Positions 11,892-22,311 of a stretch of 62,421 nucleotides of DNA are shown in pieces (positions within the stretch are counted from its first letter, which is position 1; each line of letters starts with the position of its first letter). The position numbers were made by a program, and so were the translations under genes. Origin of the DNA: Chara braunii. Lineage: Eukaryota > Streptophyta > Charophyceae > Charales > Characeae. The stretch covers positions 1,381,713-1,444,133 of the forward strand of contig BFEA01000138.1 in assembly GCA_003427395.1 (NCBI GenBank). The letters are read 5' to 3'. The notes beneath the pieces are model-generated. The model had not been told where the DNA came from. It made no database searches and worked only from the letters and a program-made list of their open reading frames with translations.

Positions 11892-13769
11892 GTGGACCAA
11901 TCAAATATGGAACCAGGCCCGGAACCAATGGACCTGGACCCACTGAAAGGGGTTTTTGATTCACAACCGATGGAAATAGAACTAGTCCCAGGCACCCCCC
12001 CTCCTCCAGAAAGGTCCACTACCTCTGACTCAGAGCAATCATGCACAAAGGAGAAAGCAGCAGATCTACAAAATGTAGCAGAATGACTGCTGGAAAGCCT
12101 CAAACTGAAATTTCATAGTCGTTCGGAGGAATTTTGGGATGAAACGTATGTGCAACTAGTCTCTCTACTTGAGAATAGCACAAGCCTGTGAATGGCATTG
12201 GAACAAGGTTTGCCACGAGAGGTAAGCTTGCAACAGATGTGCAATCGCTTGTTACCCATAGTCACACTGAGATTCCACCCCCCAAGGGATTTAGACCAGG
12301 CAAATTCGAACGACAGACAAGAATCAGGCCAAACAAAGGATGACATAGTCCCGCTGGGTAATACGCAGCAACACCCAGTCCCTGTGGACAAAGACACCAG
12401 GGGAGACCTGATTCAGACGAGCCTAGAAGACGGACAGGTTCAGGCCCCTGAAAAGAGCACGACAGCTCCACTAGAAAATACAGAACAAATCTATGTAACA
12501 GAGGACAAAACATCCATCTCATCCTCTGAACTGCTTAATCCAGATTATGCTAGTAACCCGCCAGAGTCCATTAAAAGACCATGTGACACAGGCTTCAAGG
12601 AGAAGGTAGGACCAAAAGACCAGCGGGTATTGGACGAGGACTCTCAAATGAATGTGGTTTCCCTGCAAAACGGTGTCAGTATTCAGGATGCTGGCCTGGC
12701 CACGGATCACCAGAAACCTCTTACAAAACAACAGATCAAACAGTCAGTGACATTGGATCACAATCTGAGTAGCTTGGAGGAGGAAACCGAAAAAAAGAGG
12801 GATATGTGCAAGGGGAAGGCGAAAGAGGATGGTCCCCCGCGACGTGAAGCTAAAAGCGAAGTAACTTACCAACTTAAACAAGTAGTCTCACGATTGACAG
12901 GTGAACGCAAATTTCTGCTACTAACCCAAGTTATGCAAGACTCTAACAAGCCACAACAGGTAGCAGACATAGAAGAGGTCCAAGCATCCTCAGGTATAGA
13001 CCTCCTTCCTCTATGCCCAACTGACCAGATAAATGAGGAAAGTACGGTTTCAGGTGAAACGTCTTCCTCCAGGGCTATAGAACCACGAAAGGAGGAAATA
13101 GTAAACCAGCTCACAGCAAGCAGAGCCTCAAAATTAGAAGAGGAGAGTGACCCTCAGACATTGGAAAAACGAATGATACTAACAATGCAGAAATAGTATT
13201 CGCTGCCTCCAGTATCTCCACAGGAGAGAGCACTGATCAGTAGGAGGCAGAAGTTACGATTCTTGGTAGCAGGAGGGTATGCAGAGCTAGCACTTTCTAA
13301 ACCTGTGACATTAATCTTACCAGTCAGAATGAGAGAAGGAGTTTGGGAGGTTGGCCTGTTAGAACCACCTGGTGTAGCCCATGAGGAGGTCACAGTGGAA
13401 GGAACGACGGTGACCTTACTCTCATCCCAGATTGGTAAACTGCCAGGAGAAGCCCGTTTTAAAGCAGAAATAATGAAAATTATTCAAGCGCAACTACCAC
13501 CTGGAGGCGCGATTGTGCTTATCCTGTATGCAGATGCTCACAGGACCTCAGCCAGGGATGTTTTTCTCAGGTATGATCACACACGAACAATTAACTTGCG
13601 CTGGTTCACACAAGACTCTTTGGCGGAATTACAGCAACTGAAGGTCAAAGCAGGTGACTACTGGACTGACATTGATGTCACAATCATACTTTCTCGCCTC
13701 CTAAAGAACGACAAACTGCTTTTGGAGCGAGGAGGTAAGCTGGATTTTGGGCACTGGTTGCCCCTGTGA
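11892..13769 (+). pseudogene. LINE copy B middle ORF (nonsense-broken)
   Basis: A single frame runs from 11892 to 13769 (about 626 codons) interrupted only by TGA at 12084-12086, TGA at 12189-12191 and TAG at 13194-13196. The N-terminal block EEFWDETYVQLVSLLENSTSL parallels copy A. A long hydrophilic, Glu/Lys/Gln-rich and probably disordered part follows. The conserved LILPVRMREGVWEVGL motif lies near 13311-13358. No known domain is visible. Preservation of one frame over almost 1.9 kb with stops but no frameshifts shows the ORF was real and decayed by substitution. Confidence 0.65.
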
Positions 13770-13814
13770 GTCACTCCATCTGCAACAAAGAGGAAAATAA
13801 GCAATTTTTAAAAA

Positions 13815-15692
13815 ATGAATGATATTAATGTTTTAGAGGTACTATATAACAGGAATGAAGACTGGAAATCCCTGAAAAGAACGACGGATTTAGACCTTTG
13901 GTCACTTAATGTGAATGGATTAACTTTGGCCAAACAACAAAAACGACAGACAATCTATGAACAATTGAGAGGGGTGGGGGGTAGGGAATGGCCGGACGCC
14001 ATTTGTATACAAGAAACGTACCTGATGGATACTGCAAAACATCATCACACACACAAACAGAACTGGCCCCATCAGGCGTTCAGGGCACATGCCCCTAGAC
14101 CAGGCAGCACAGGAGTAACAATTTGGCTTCCAGCCGATTAAAAAATCGACCCCCTCTACTGGGAAGTAGACAAAGAGGAAGGAAGATCGGTATTCATTTT
14201 GGCTATGCCGAAGATCGAAGTGGTCACAATCTTGTGTGTGTATGCTCCAAATGAGGTAAGTGAAAGAGACCGTTTTTTTTAATCTCGAATGAACCGACTC
14301 CCTGTGAGTATCCCAGTAATGATGGTTGGGGACTTCAATGCTGCTCCTAACAGACATTTAAACAGATGGCAGATCCCTTTCCCCTGCCCAACATACATAG
14401 AAAGGGATGAGGAAATAATAGAAGGAATGTGCCAGTCTTTTAAACTTTTTGTCGCATACAAACGTTTTTCCCCTACAAAACGGACTTTTACACGTTTCAG
14501 GAAAAGTCAAACTATGAAAGCCTCGAAATCCCGCGTAGACCTTATACTCTTATCGGAAGAACTGGTAGGTGCTCTGCAAGTCGCAAAGATCTTCCCTCCT
14601 AGTGTCTTCCCTGACCTTGATCACGCCATGACTGCGGTCTTACTTTCTTTCAGGAAAAAAACAGATCAAGGCAGAGGTTTCTATAAACTAAATACTTCCC
14701 TGCTGAATATAGATAGATTCAAAGTCTATCTACATGATGTTTGGTCCTTCTGGAGAGAACAAAAGAAACAAATAAATGACAATATACGTTGGTTCAACAA
14801 CGGCTTAATGTTTTTGGGCCGTAAATGCAATGAATATTCCAAAATGCTAGCTATGCAAAAACATTTTGATGAAATTGACCTCCAAAGGCAACTACAACAA
14901 CTTCCGAAACAAGAAGAAGAGTCGACACAGGAAAGTATTACAACTGAGACTGTCAAAAAAATCGCAGATCTTGAGTCTAAATTACTAAGTTTTATGAAAC
15001 ACCGCTGACAAGTAATCAGGATCAGGGGAAAAATAAAAGGCCACAACACGGAAGGTGTCATGGATGCGAGATTTTTTGCCACAGCAAGGGCAAGAACTGG
15101 TCGGACCATCATTGAGGTTTTTTTGGACCCCCAAGGAGATCAATACTCACTTGTCACATCAACAGCAATAGCCAGGGACTTTTACAAAACCCTATTTACA
15201 TCAGGATGTAAACAACTGAAAGACCAAAGAACCAAGAAGGTAGAAGACTTCTTAGAGTCACTAAACAAATCCTTAACAAAATAACAAAAAACCATGCTTG
15301 AGAACCCCCTCACAAAAGAAGAAATCAGGTCGGCCCTGATGACTATGAAAGAGGAAAAGACCCCAGGGATCGATGACCTCCCTAAAGGATCCTGGGAAGT
15401 CATGTGGAATTTCCTAGCCCAAGACTTGATGAATTTTTATAATGCAGTATGAGATTCGGGTTCAATGGGGGAAACAGTTGGACAAGGAGTACTCACTCTA
15501 TTGTATAAGAAGGGGGATAAAACAAATATTCGCAATTATAGACCAAGAACGCTCCTTAAAGTGGTGTATAAGTTGCCAACAAAAGCTCTAGCGAACCGCA
15601 TGATGAAAGTCATTACTGACATTATTCACCCCACTCAAACTGGTTTTATAGAAGGAAGGAACATTCAAGACAATAACTTGCTAGTGAACGAT
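13815..15692 (+). pseudogene. LINE copy B ORF2: endonuclease plus N-terminal RT (nonsense-broken, truncated)
   Basis: The endonuclease motifs are SLNVNGL, CIQETYLMD, GVTIWLPAD, VYAPNE, VGDFNAAPNRHL, SRVDLILLS and LDHAM. The RT start is EEKTPGIDDLPK, GQGVLTLLYKKGDKTNIRNYRP and QTGFIEGRNIQDN, ending abruptly at 15692. All pieces (13815-14141, 14289-15008, 15060-15284, 15465-15692) share one frame. The interruptions are stops: TAA at 14139, TAA at about 14280, TGA at 15006, TAA at about 15282 and TGA at about 15450. This is decay without indels, compatible with C-to-T change at CAA, CGA and TGG codons. The catalytic FADD region is missing because of the truncation. Confidence 0.85.
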
Positions 15693-17100
15693 GTCGAGCG
15701 CATCGGTCCGGCACCGCACGAGGCAGCGCGGGACCCTCTCGGCCGCGTCACGCAGGAGTTGGACCAACCTCGTCGCGAACACACANATGAAGCTTCCTTA
15801 GGCCGCTCTGGCCGAGTGCGCCAGCCATACCTCTCGCGAGCTCCTACGACAGGATAGGGCCTACGCGAGGCACAACTTACCTCCACCTTACGGGAACTGT
15901 CATCTCCCTTCGGTGGGCGTATCCCCGCCGAGCTACCAGTCCACGGTACGAAAGCTACTCGGTTGCAATCGCAGAGGTGAACCAGCTGAGGGCGTTTTTC
16001 GTTCGCTGTAGCATAGGGGGTACGCGCGGTAATACACCTATCGGACCCGCACGCGAGCCGACATCTTGGGGGGCTGAGGTCCCAAGCGCGAATCGTCGTC
16101 GGTCGACTAGGACGCATCCCACACACCACGCACACACCACTTTACGAACAAAAAAATAAAACACACACACACGCACACACAACACGACACAACACAAACA
16201 ACGCGACAACGGTCCTAGCCCCTCGGTAGTCAACCCATAACTTTCTGATGCGGAAATCGGATAGGCGTCGCGCGCGAGACTCAGTATAAAACCGCGCGGA
16301 CGCAGGGCTAACTCATATCGACTTGCCATGCAAACGTGTGCAAGCAGTCGCAATGAAGGCCTACTATGTAGTGCCCATAATCAAGCGGTCCCTCGTGGAT
16401 CCGATTACCGCTTATTACACTCAAGTGTCAGACTCGAAGTGTCGTGAGGGTCTAATCCTTCACGACATTGCACGGCTGAAGGAATAGTCGTGCGGTCGCC
16501 CCGAGACCTCCGGCCTTTGGTCTGAGCGTCTCGGCAGGCAAGGCAAATCGGCTCTGCACGGAGGCAAATTCCTTCCCTGTAGAGTCTAGGGTTTGGGATA
16601 TCCTGAACAAGGACCTTGAATCCCGGCCCAGGACCTACGTCCGACTATTAAAATTCATAAAAAGCAAAGGATAAAAGGGGGATCTCCCTTTTCTCTCAAA
16701 TCATAACCTGGTTAACCCTTGCGCACGATCACAGTAAGCCGCGCGTATGCCCAAGGTACATGTAAATATATACATAAGGCTTATTTATATAGGATGATCA
16801 CTTCTCACAGTCACTAATGGACTCCTCTCAGCCATATATGTATGTAATCGCAGGCAGTCACATCCAGAGGCCGAACCACAACCATACCTGCAATCACATC
16901 AAAGATTCATCCAAAAGTTCACGCACTACAAGGGGTCAACTTCAACCATTCCTCGCACTCATACCCCTCGCTCTAGCCATACAAGCCTCACTCGTGCAAC
17001 TCTTAAATAAATACTCAGTACTTTTGTTGGATGGTCATTCAATAAAGTCCGGGTGAAAACACAATGAAACAATTCAAACCACAGGGCTAAAGCCTTTAGG
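15693..17100. other. Unassigned GC-rich insertion into LINE B
   Basis: Sequence character changes sharply at about 15692: GC-rich, beginning TGTCGAGCGC, a TG start that would suit an LTR end. It has a TATAAAA at 16285-16291 and an AC-rich microsatellite at about 16155-16210. Open frames on both strands here (for example minus 15665-16135) look compositional. No gag, pol or second LTR copy is found in the window. A solo LTR or an uncharacterised non-coding element is possible; neither is shown. Confidence 0.3.
16285..16291 (+). promoter_or_regulatory. TATA-box-like TATAAAA
   Basis: A TATAAAA followed by a GC-rich stretch sits in the GC-rich insert. It could be the promoter of a solo LTR or a chance match. 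No transcript evidence is available. Confidence 0.2.
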
Positions 17101-17122
17101 TTGAGTGGCAAGAGTGGATTGG

Positions 17123-17260
17123 AGTTGAATCGCAAACCGGCGAATCGGCAACTGACCTGTTATCAGTGATAACAGAAGATGATCCCTGTAGGATCAAGCT
17201 GAAACTAGCCCAAGTCCTGAATCGAACGTCCAAGAAAGGCCTGTACCATAAGACAGGTCA
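17123..17260. other. Cluster of short inverted repeats (possible structured RNA)
   Basis: Four short hairpins follow one another: AGTTG/CAACT (17123-17153), CTGTTATCA/TGATAACAG (17157-17175, one-base centre), GATCC/GGATC (17181-17195) and CCTGT/ACAGG (17240-17257). An 8-base pair of arms, TGACCTGT at 17153-17160 and ACAGGTCA at 17253-17260, could instead close a branched structure around the middle hairpin. This sits just upstream of the tandem repeats and the hairpin array. Confidence 0.35.
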
Positions 17261-17444
17261 ATGCCCAAGCTAAATCATCAGCATATGGGAACGAACCTCC
17301 ATAGCACATTCTTACTCGAAGTCATCTGCCAACCAAGTCTAAGTCTACCTCTAAGTCAGTGCCCAACGCAAAGGTAGACTAGCGGCAGGATCTTCCTTAT
17401 TCAGGGTAGATCGACAGGGTCGCCACCTATCGAAATATAATCTA

Positions 17445-17860
17445 ACTCCTCTAAATCAAGAAAATATCCGCAGCTCTTCCCGTAGGAAAAATGCCTTTTC
17501 AGAATTAATATCAGCCCGAATATGAAACCAAAGATAGTCTTTGACTTTCCAAAGTTCAATTTTGTCTAACTTCCTGATTTAGCAAAAATTTGGGCAGCAC
17601 TCTCTTTAGAAAAGAAGACTTTCCAGATTTTTACTAAGTCATATACGAACCTTAGACAAGTTGAACTTTGAAAAGTCAGAAATTTGACTAACTCCTTGGA
17701 TTTGCAGAAATTTCGGCAGCGCTTTCCGTAGGGAAAGTAACTTACCAAGATTTATACAAAGTCAAGTATAACAAAAGATCTTAGAAAATGCGAGAACTGA
17801 TCTAAGTAAAAAAAACTTAGCCCAGAAAATGCAGAAATTGAGCTAACTCCTATCTCTCTA
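17445..17860. repeat. ~124-bp imperfect tandem repeat, about three units
   Basis: Units begin near 17459, 17584 and 17707 with variants of AAATTTGGGCAGC, followed by a variant of CTTTCCGTAGGAAA, a CCAGATTTATAC-like stretch and a TTTGACTAACTCC-like end. A partial fourth start is seen near 17834. No coding potential. Confidence 0.65.
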
Positions 17861-18047
17861 GCACGTGGTGAGCCTCTAAAGCAACTACCTGTCAACTGAA
17901 ACTCAGACCAAGTAGTAATCTCACTCAGCCACATGCAAGCCAAACCACAAAGGTAAGTACTCTCACCATCCCCAAGTTGGTTTGACAGACATTAGTTCAT
18001 TGTCTTTCAATTATTTAACCTTTTACACCCTGCTTACATAGGGCATT

Positions 18048-18873
18048 GGGATTGACCATTCGTCTTAGAAACAATGTCAACCCTCTGCCTTCGTTATACA
18101 CGAACAAGTTGCACAACTATTTTTCTTTTCATTAGGCATATGACTAAGTCATTCATCTTAGAAACCATGCTTAGTTGCCCTAAACTATTTAAATAGCCAA
18201 ATTATATATACTTCTCTGAACTTAATCTTCAAGAATGAGCGTAGGACTTAGCCATTCATCTTAGAAACAATGCTCAGTCAGCCCAAGTTACCTTCGATTA
18301 TAACTCTTGATTATACTCTCTTCGCTCGTGATAAGGCTCTCGTCAGATCATTCATCTTAGAAACAATGTCTGACTAGCCTTGTTCGTATATAAGTACATA
18401 TATATACAACATTATAGAGAATCCTATTCCCTTGTTCTCATTATGGTCCTGAGGCCTCAGACTCAGACCATTCATCTTAGAAACAATGTCTAGTCCTCTG
18501 GCCTGAGCCTCCATCAGAATAAAACAATCAAAAAGAGTTGAGCCATTCATCTTAGAAACAATGCTCAACCCCTTTTTCTCAGCACATAAAAAAAGCAGAG
18601 TACCTTGGGTCAAGACCCAGAGACCGTTCAGAAACCACCCAAAATAAACAGCGACCTGACCATTCATCTTAGAAACAATGTCTGACCCTTAAAGTCAAGC
18701 AAACAATACTCCTCAGAAATAAGTAGCCAGACCATTCATCTTAGAAACAATGCCTGACACAATTAAAGAAACACAACAACCAAACCATTTGTCTTGGAAA
18801 CAATGCTTGGTTCTTCAGAAAACAGAACAAAACACAGCAGTCAGGCTATTCATCTTAGAAACAACGCCTGACC
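18048..18873 (+). repeat. Array of ten hairpins: constant loop, changing complementary stems
   Basis: Ten copies of a core close to CATTCATCTTAGAAACAATG start near 18057, 18150, 18252, 18349, 18469, 18543, 18661, 18732, 18785 and 18846. Each is flanked by arms that differ between units yet pair with each other. Examples are GTTGAGC/GCTCAAC (unit 6), GTCAGGC/GCCTGAC (unit 10), GTCAGAT/GTCTGAC (unit 4), AACCAAAC/GCTTGGTT (unit 9), GACTAAGT/GCTTAGTT (unit 2) and GACTTAGC/GCTCAGTC (unit 3). Units 1, 5 and 8 pair with one or two mismatches, a bulge or a wobble; unit 7 pairs weakly. Inside the stem one bulged base and ATT/AAT add three pairs, leaving a loop near CATCTTAGAAAC. Spacers of about 20-85 bp are unrelated. 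No ORF spans the array. Confidence 0.85.
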
Positions 18874-20249
18874 CTATAAGACTCACTCAGACACAAGCAA
18901 GACTGCCTTCCTCCCAACCTTCCCCAAGATGCAACCCCATGTGACAATCTGCTTTCTGACAGGCAACAAAACTGAAACTGAGATTTGCGAGCATTCCTTT
19001 ATTTTGTCTGGCTTGTGTCCTGAAAGTCAAACCCAAAGTCAAATACAGGATGCATGCAATACACTCAGTTAGATACATAGCAAGATGTATAGGTAGGGGT
19101 TATAACTGGGTTTATAAGGGGAAAGCAATGGTTACCTCCCAGTTCCCTGCCTCCAGAACTCCTCCTGAGTTCCGTCAGAGCTCCCGCAATCGGTGGGCTG
19201 ACTCCCCACAGAGTCTTGTTGCGGTCCTACGGGTTGCAATCCCGGCTGCCGCCTTCCTCTCAGAACCAATAGACCAGACTTAGAGTAAGGAGGTTAGATA
19301 GAGAGGGGTTTAAGACTCTCAGATCCAAGAGAGGTGCACTCAGACTCGCGTGAGAGGGCCTTGATACCTTGGTTCTCTTGAGGGCTCCGCAATGGTGGCC
19401 AATACGTAGTAGCTCGGTCAATACTGCAGTCAAACTGCCGAAGTAGAATCCCTGACGGCTCCCCAGTTTGCAGCAGTAATCCCCCCCTTATAACCCAAAC
19501 ACCCCCTTTATTCCACACCTTCACTCCCTTGGTCCAACTGCAGTCACATGGCGCTGAACAACCTTTCGAAAGGCCGCGCAATGGCCTCTAGTAGTCTCAG
19601 TCACCGCTGCTGTAGCACTGCGGTCGAAGCAAGACTGTGAAGCCCACAACAAAAGGCATGGTCGCGCCCTCTCACGTGCACAAGAAACAGGTCGTAGCGC
19701 CTTGTCAACCCGTAGAAGACGACGTTCGCATGGTAATATGGGCCAGCTCAGGCACGTATACCACCCCTCTGCAGATACGTAGTGATGCCCAATGTATTGG
19801 AGAATAGGACATAATCTAAGAAGAACTACCAAACCCCACAACTTGCCCAAAGTGCACAGTCGGCGGGGCAAAACTCAGGTAATATACTAAGTTGTTTGAA
19901 CAGTATTTGCCCAGAAACGATGCTGTGCGCGTACTAGCAACAGGCTTGACTATCCAACGTACGGCTCACTACTGCAACACCAAGAGGTGGGGGTAGTGAG
20001 CAGGTTCGTATCCCAACAGTTGTCTGGGTTTTCTCCTCTCGGGCGACTGTATCTACCTACTTTAAGTGTCCGGGCGCAAGACCACCAACACCCTTCTTTT
20101 CTTTCCTCACTTCCCCCCGTGCCTCTTCCTAGTCTTTTCGATACAGCTGGCCAACGGCCCCGGTAAGGCAAGAATTCACCGGAGCTTTGTGGCCAACAGA
20201 TAAGTCTCCAATCCCTTTGATTGGTCTCACACCACCTTCATCCATTACG
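18874..20249. other. Unassigned intergenic stretch
   Basis: No gene, repeat family or RNA was recognised. Loosely similar C/A-rich tracts resembling CCCCTTATAACCC occur near 19095-19121 (as the complement) and 19486-19506. Short open frames here look random. Confidence 0.4.
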
Positions 20250-20621
20250 ATGAGTAAAAGAAAATTGAACGAACCTTCGGCTACACCGCGGGCAGGTACG
20301 TTCTTAACCTTCAGACCATCTTTCCCGTCTCTGATCCCTGCCACACACAGCGCAGTCCCTAGCTCTTTCCGTGTTTCCCAACAACTCGGCCTATACTTGT
20401 GCCGAGTGTCTCAGATGTGAGAACGAACCTCCCCTGAGAAGGCGACCAGGTACGCATCCTTTTCCCCTTTGCCTTCCCTTTGTTCTCACTGTGTTCAAAC
20501 TCCTCTCTTCATCTTACCTTCTCGCTTCTTCGACCCTCTCTCTCTGTCTCACTCTCTCTCTCTCCCTGTTTCCTCATCTCGACAGTGCCCGCCTTCGCAA
20601 TCACGGCTACGCCTCGGCCAG
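20250..20621 (+). CDS. Candidate 5' exons of a host gene (hypothetical, truncated)
   Basis: Three exons can be read: 20250-20295, starting ATG (MSKRKLNEPSATPRA); 20351-20449, encoding the Cys-containing AYTCAECLRCENEPPLRRRP; and 20586-20621 (PAFAITATPRP). Donors are CAG|GTACG, CAG|GTACG and CAG|GTAAG. Intron 1 (55 bp) ends CACACAG. Intron 2 (136 bp) has a strong C/T tract before CGACAG. Each exon break falls at the same codon phase and the joined frame stays open. No acceptor continuing the frame is seen before the PLE copy begins at about 20729, so the gene may be cut off there. The family is not recognised. Splicing is inferred only from signals. Confidence 0.35.
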
Positions 20622-20728
20622 GTAAGCATGCATTACCGTGTAGGAAGCTGAAGGGGGCTCCTTTCACCGGTCGTGTGGGCCATGCACTAGCCTACAAGGT
20701 AAGTCTCCACCCTCACGGCTGATTTTGC

Positions 20729-21154
20729 ATCACCACCTGCTATCCAACTGGACTGCAGCTGAAACGAACGGACACAGGAACCAGTGTCCTCGATTTTCTG
20801 GAAACCAGGCTACTGGTTATCAACGAATCTACGGTCGTTATGTCACACAAATTCAGGAATGCAGACTCAATCTGGGACAGCGGACCACTTAGATTCCGCA
20901 CGTACAAGGAGTTTGCTTCGTTTAGGCCACGCATGGCAAAGTTTGCCCCAGTTGCAAATGCCATCCTGAGGATAGCGAATAACTCCAACGACCTCGGGAT
21001 CACCTTTCGTAATGTTCTCAACCTTGCTGAAGAGCTCTGGAAGCTGAACTATCCGAACAACGTGATCCTAGCCGGAATAGATTGGATGTTCCGTCGTGTG
21101 AAAATCGAGTTCTGGAGAATCCTGGGTCGAGTAATTGCAGCGTGGCTCCATTAG
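20729..21154 (+). pseudogene. PLE RT C-terminal fragment (left copy)
   Basis: The open frame corresponds to the last ~140 codons of the RT ORF at 24736-27255, including VLDFLETRLLVINEST and NNSNDLGITF. It lacks the catalytic core. Where the right copy stops at TAG (27253-27255), this copy has TGG and reads about 11 further codons before its own TAG, so the full-length protein probably ended later than the right-hand ORF does. Confidence 0.8.
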
Positions 21155-21784
21155 AAAGATGGCGCGCTGAGTTGAATGGGTTGAACAATGACACCTGCTT
21201 CGTGCCAGATACGGGCTTCGTACCAGATACGGGCTCTACCACTGACAAGAGCAGAAATTGCACGTGAGTACGATTCTGCTCCCCTGCAAGGAGTGTACAT
21301 GCTCCTAGCCTTTGGGTTGGGATGGGTTCAGGCATCTATAACGCTAGAACGACAACTCATGATGAAGGTGTTTTGTCGTGACACAGTGGGTAAGAGCAGA
21401 TTTTTCAAATCGGTGAGCGTTGCCTCGCTGGAATACCGCACACAGGGGTCGAAGAACGTGTTTTCGACTACGACATCCTGTCACGGGATTAAGAAGGCTG
21501 GGTATGCACCTGGTAACGAGGCCTTGTAAAGGAAATTTTGCGGTACGATGGGCCATGGGATACCTTGCGATGGGTGGACTACCGAGGATGGTTGGATAGC
21601 GACCTCGCTGTGACGACGTTTTGTTTCGTTTTGCCGTATGCTTTAAAGTGTATCTGGCAGCGTTTGCAGTGATTGTGCTGCTGAACCTGGTCCTAATAGA
21701 AGGTAGAGTCATCGGTTGCTATGGGACGCAAATTCTTAAAAGTAGTAGATCGCGAAATCGAATTTAGTGCGCCGTGCAAAGATC

Positions 21785-22049
21785 NNNNNNNNNNNNNNNN
21801 NNNNNNNNNNNNNNNNNNNNNNNNNNNNNNNNNNNNNNNNNNNNNNNNNNNNNNNNNNNNNNNNNNNNNNNNNNNNNNNNNNNNNNNNNNNNNNNNNNNN
21901 NNNNNNNNNNNNNNNNNNNNNNNNNNNNNNNNNNNNNNNNNNNNNNNNNNNNNNNNNNNNNNNNNNNNNNNNNNNNNNNNNNNNNNNNNNNNNNNNNNNN
22001 NNNNNNNNNNNNNNNNNNNNNNNNNNNNNNNNNNNNNNNNNNNNNNNNN
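21785..22049. other. Assembly gap (265 N)
   Basis: A run of N inside the left pseudo-LTR. The equivalent part of the right copy is about 154 bp, so the gap length is a scaffolding estimate. Confidence 0.95.
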
Positions 22050-22242
22050 TTTGAGGTATAAGTAAGTAGTGCTTAGGTAAGAATTCCTCAGCCTGAGTGG
22101 CGAATGAGTAGAAGGGTTGAGAGTATCCTTGGCGGTGTCATGTCGAGGATGGCAGGGGAGAAGTTGATGTCGCCATGATATTAAAACTCACGTCTACTTC
22201 TTCTTAAGTTTTTTCCAATATTATTGTGTTATTGTGACGGTT

Positions 22243-22311
22243 TGCAGCCTCAGATTCGACCTTGCCGTGGCTTGGGTACGAGCCTGAGGTGCCGAATCTC
22301 TTCGTGAGATC
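22243..22311 (+). promoter_or_regulatory. Possible pseudoknot or alternative hairpins in the PLE leader
   Basis: CCTCAG (22248) can pair with CTGAGG (22284), and the overlapping AGATTCG (22252) with CGAATCT (22293). Because the 3' arms are in the same order as the 5' arms, the two pairings form a pseudoknot or exclude each other. A further ATCTC/GAGAT hairpin with a TTCGT loop lies at 22296-22311. It sits at the junction between the left repeat and the body. Confidence 0.3.

Larger units (their letters stand above)
9964..15692 (+). mobile_element. LINE retrotransposon copy B (3'-truncated)
   Basis: It has the same family plan as copy C: ORF1, middle ORF, endonuclease-RT. Homology stops inside the RT at the peptide NIQDNNLLVNDV (about 15692), where unrelated GC-rich DNA begins. 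No continuation of the RT or of zf-RVT is found before 20.2 kb. The break is therefore an insertion of something longer than 4.5 kb, a rearrangement, or a misjoin. Confidence 0.85.
20729..22240 (+). repeat. PLE left pseudo-LTR (5'-truncated upstream copy)
   Basis: It matches 26869-28268 with scattered substitutions at a constant offset of 6140 bp up to the gap, and 6029 bp after it. Homology begins near ATCACCACCTGCTATCCAAC, inside the RT coding region, and ends near TTATTGTGA. The body copy begins immediately after. The 265-bp N gap inside corresponds to only about 154 bp in the right copy. Confidence 0.85.

Noticed and set aside
15665-16135. 156-codon minus-strand ORF in the GC-rich insert
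   Set aside because: Composition-driven, contains an ambiguous base, and shows no motif or conserved frame.
18048-18873. CRISPR array
   Set aside because: Repeats are about 20 nt with variable arms, spacers vary in length (about 20-85 bp), there are no cas genes, and the context is eukaryotic.
21188-21529. 113-codon ORF present in both PLE repeats (also 27328-27669)
   Set aside because: The two copies differ by more amino-acid-changing than silent substitutions, so there is no sign of selection. The ORF is kept because the copies are young.
21721-22065. Open frames running through the N gap (also at 35000-35333 and 48160-48991)
   Set aside because: They consist mostly of unknown residues and carry no evidence.
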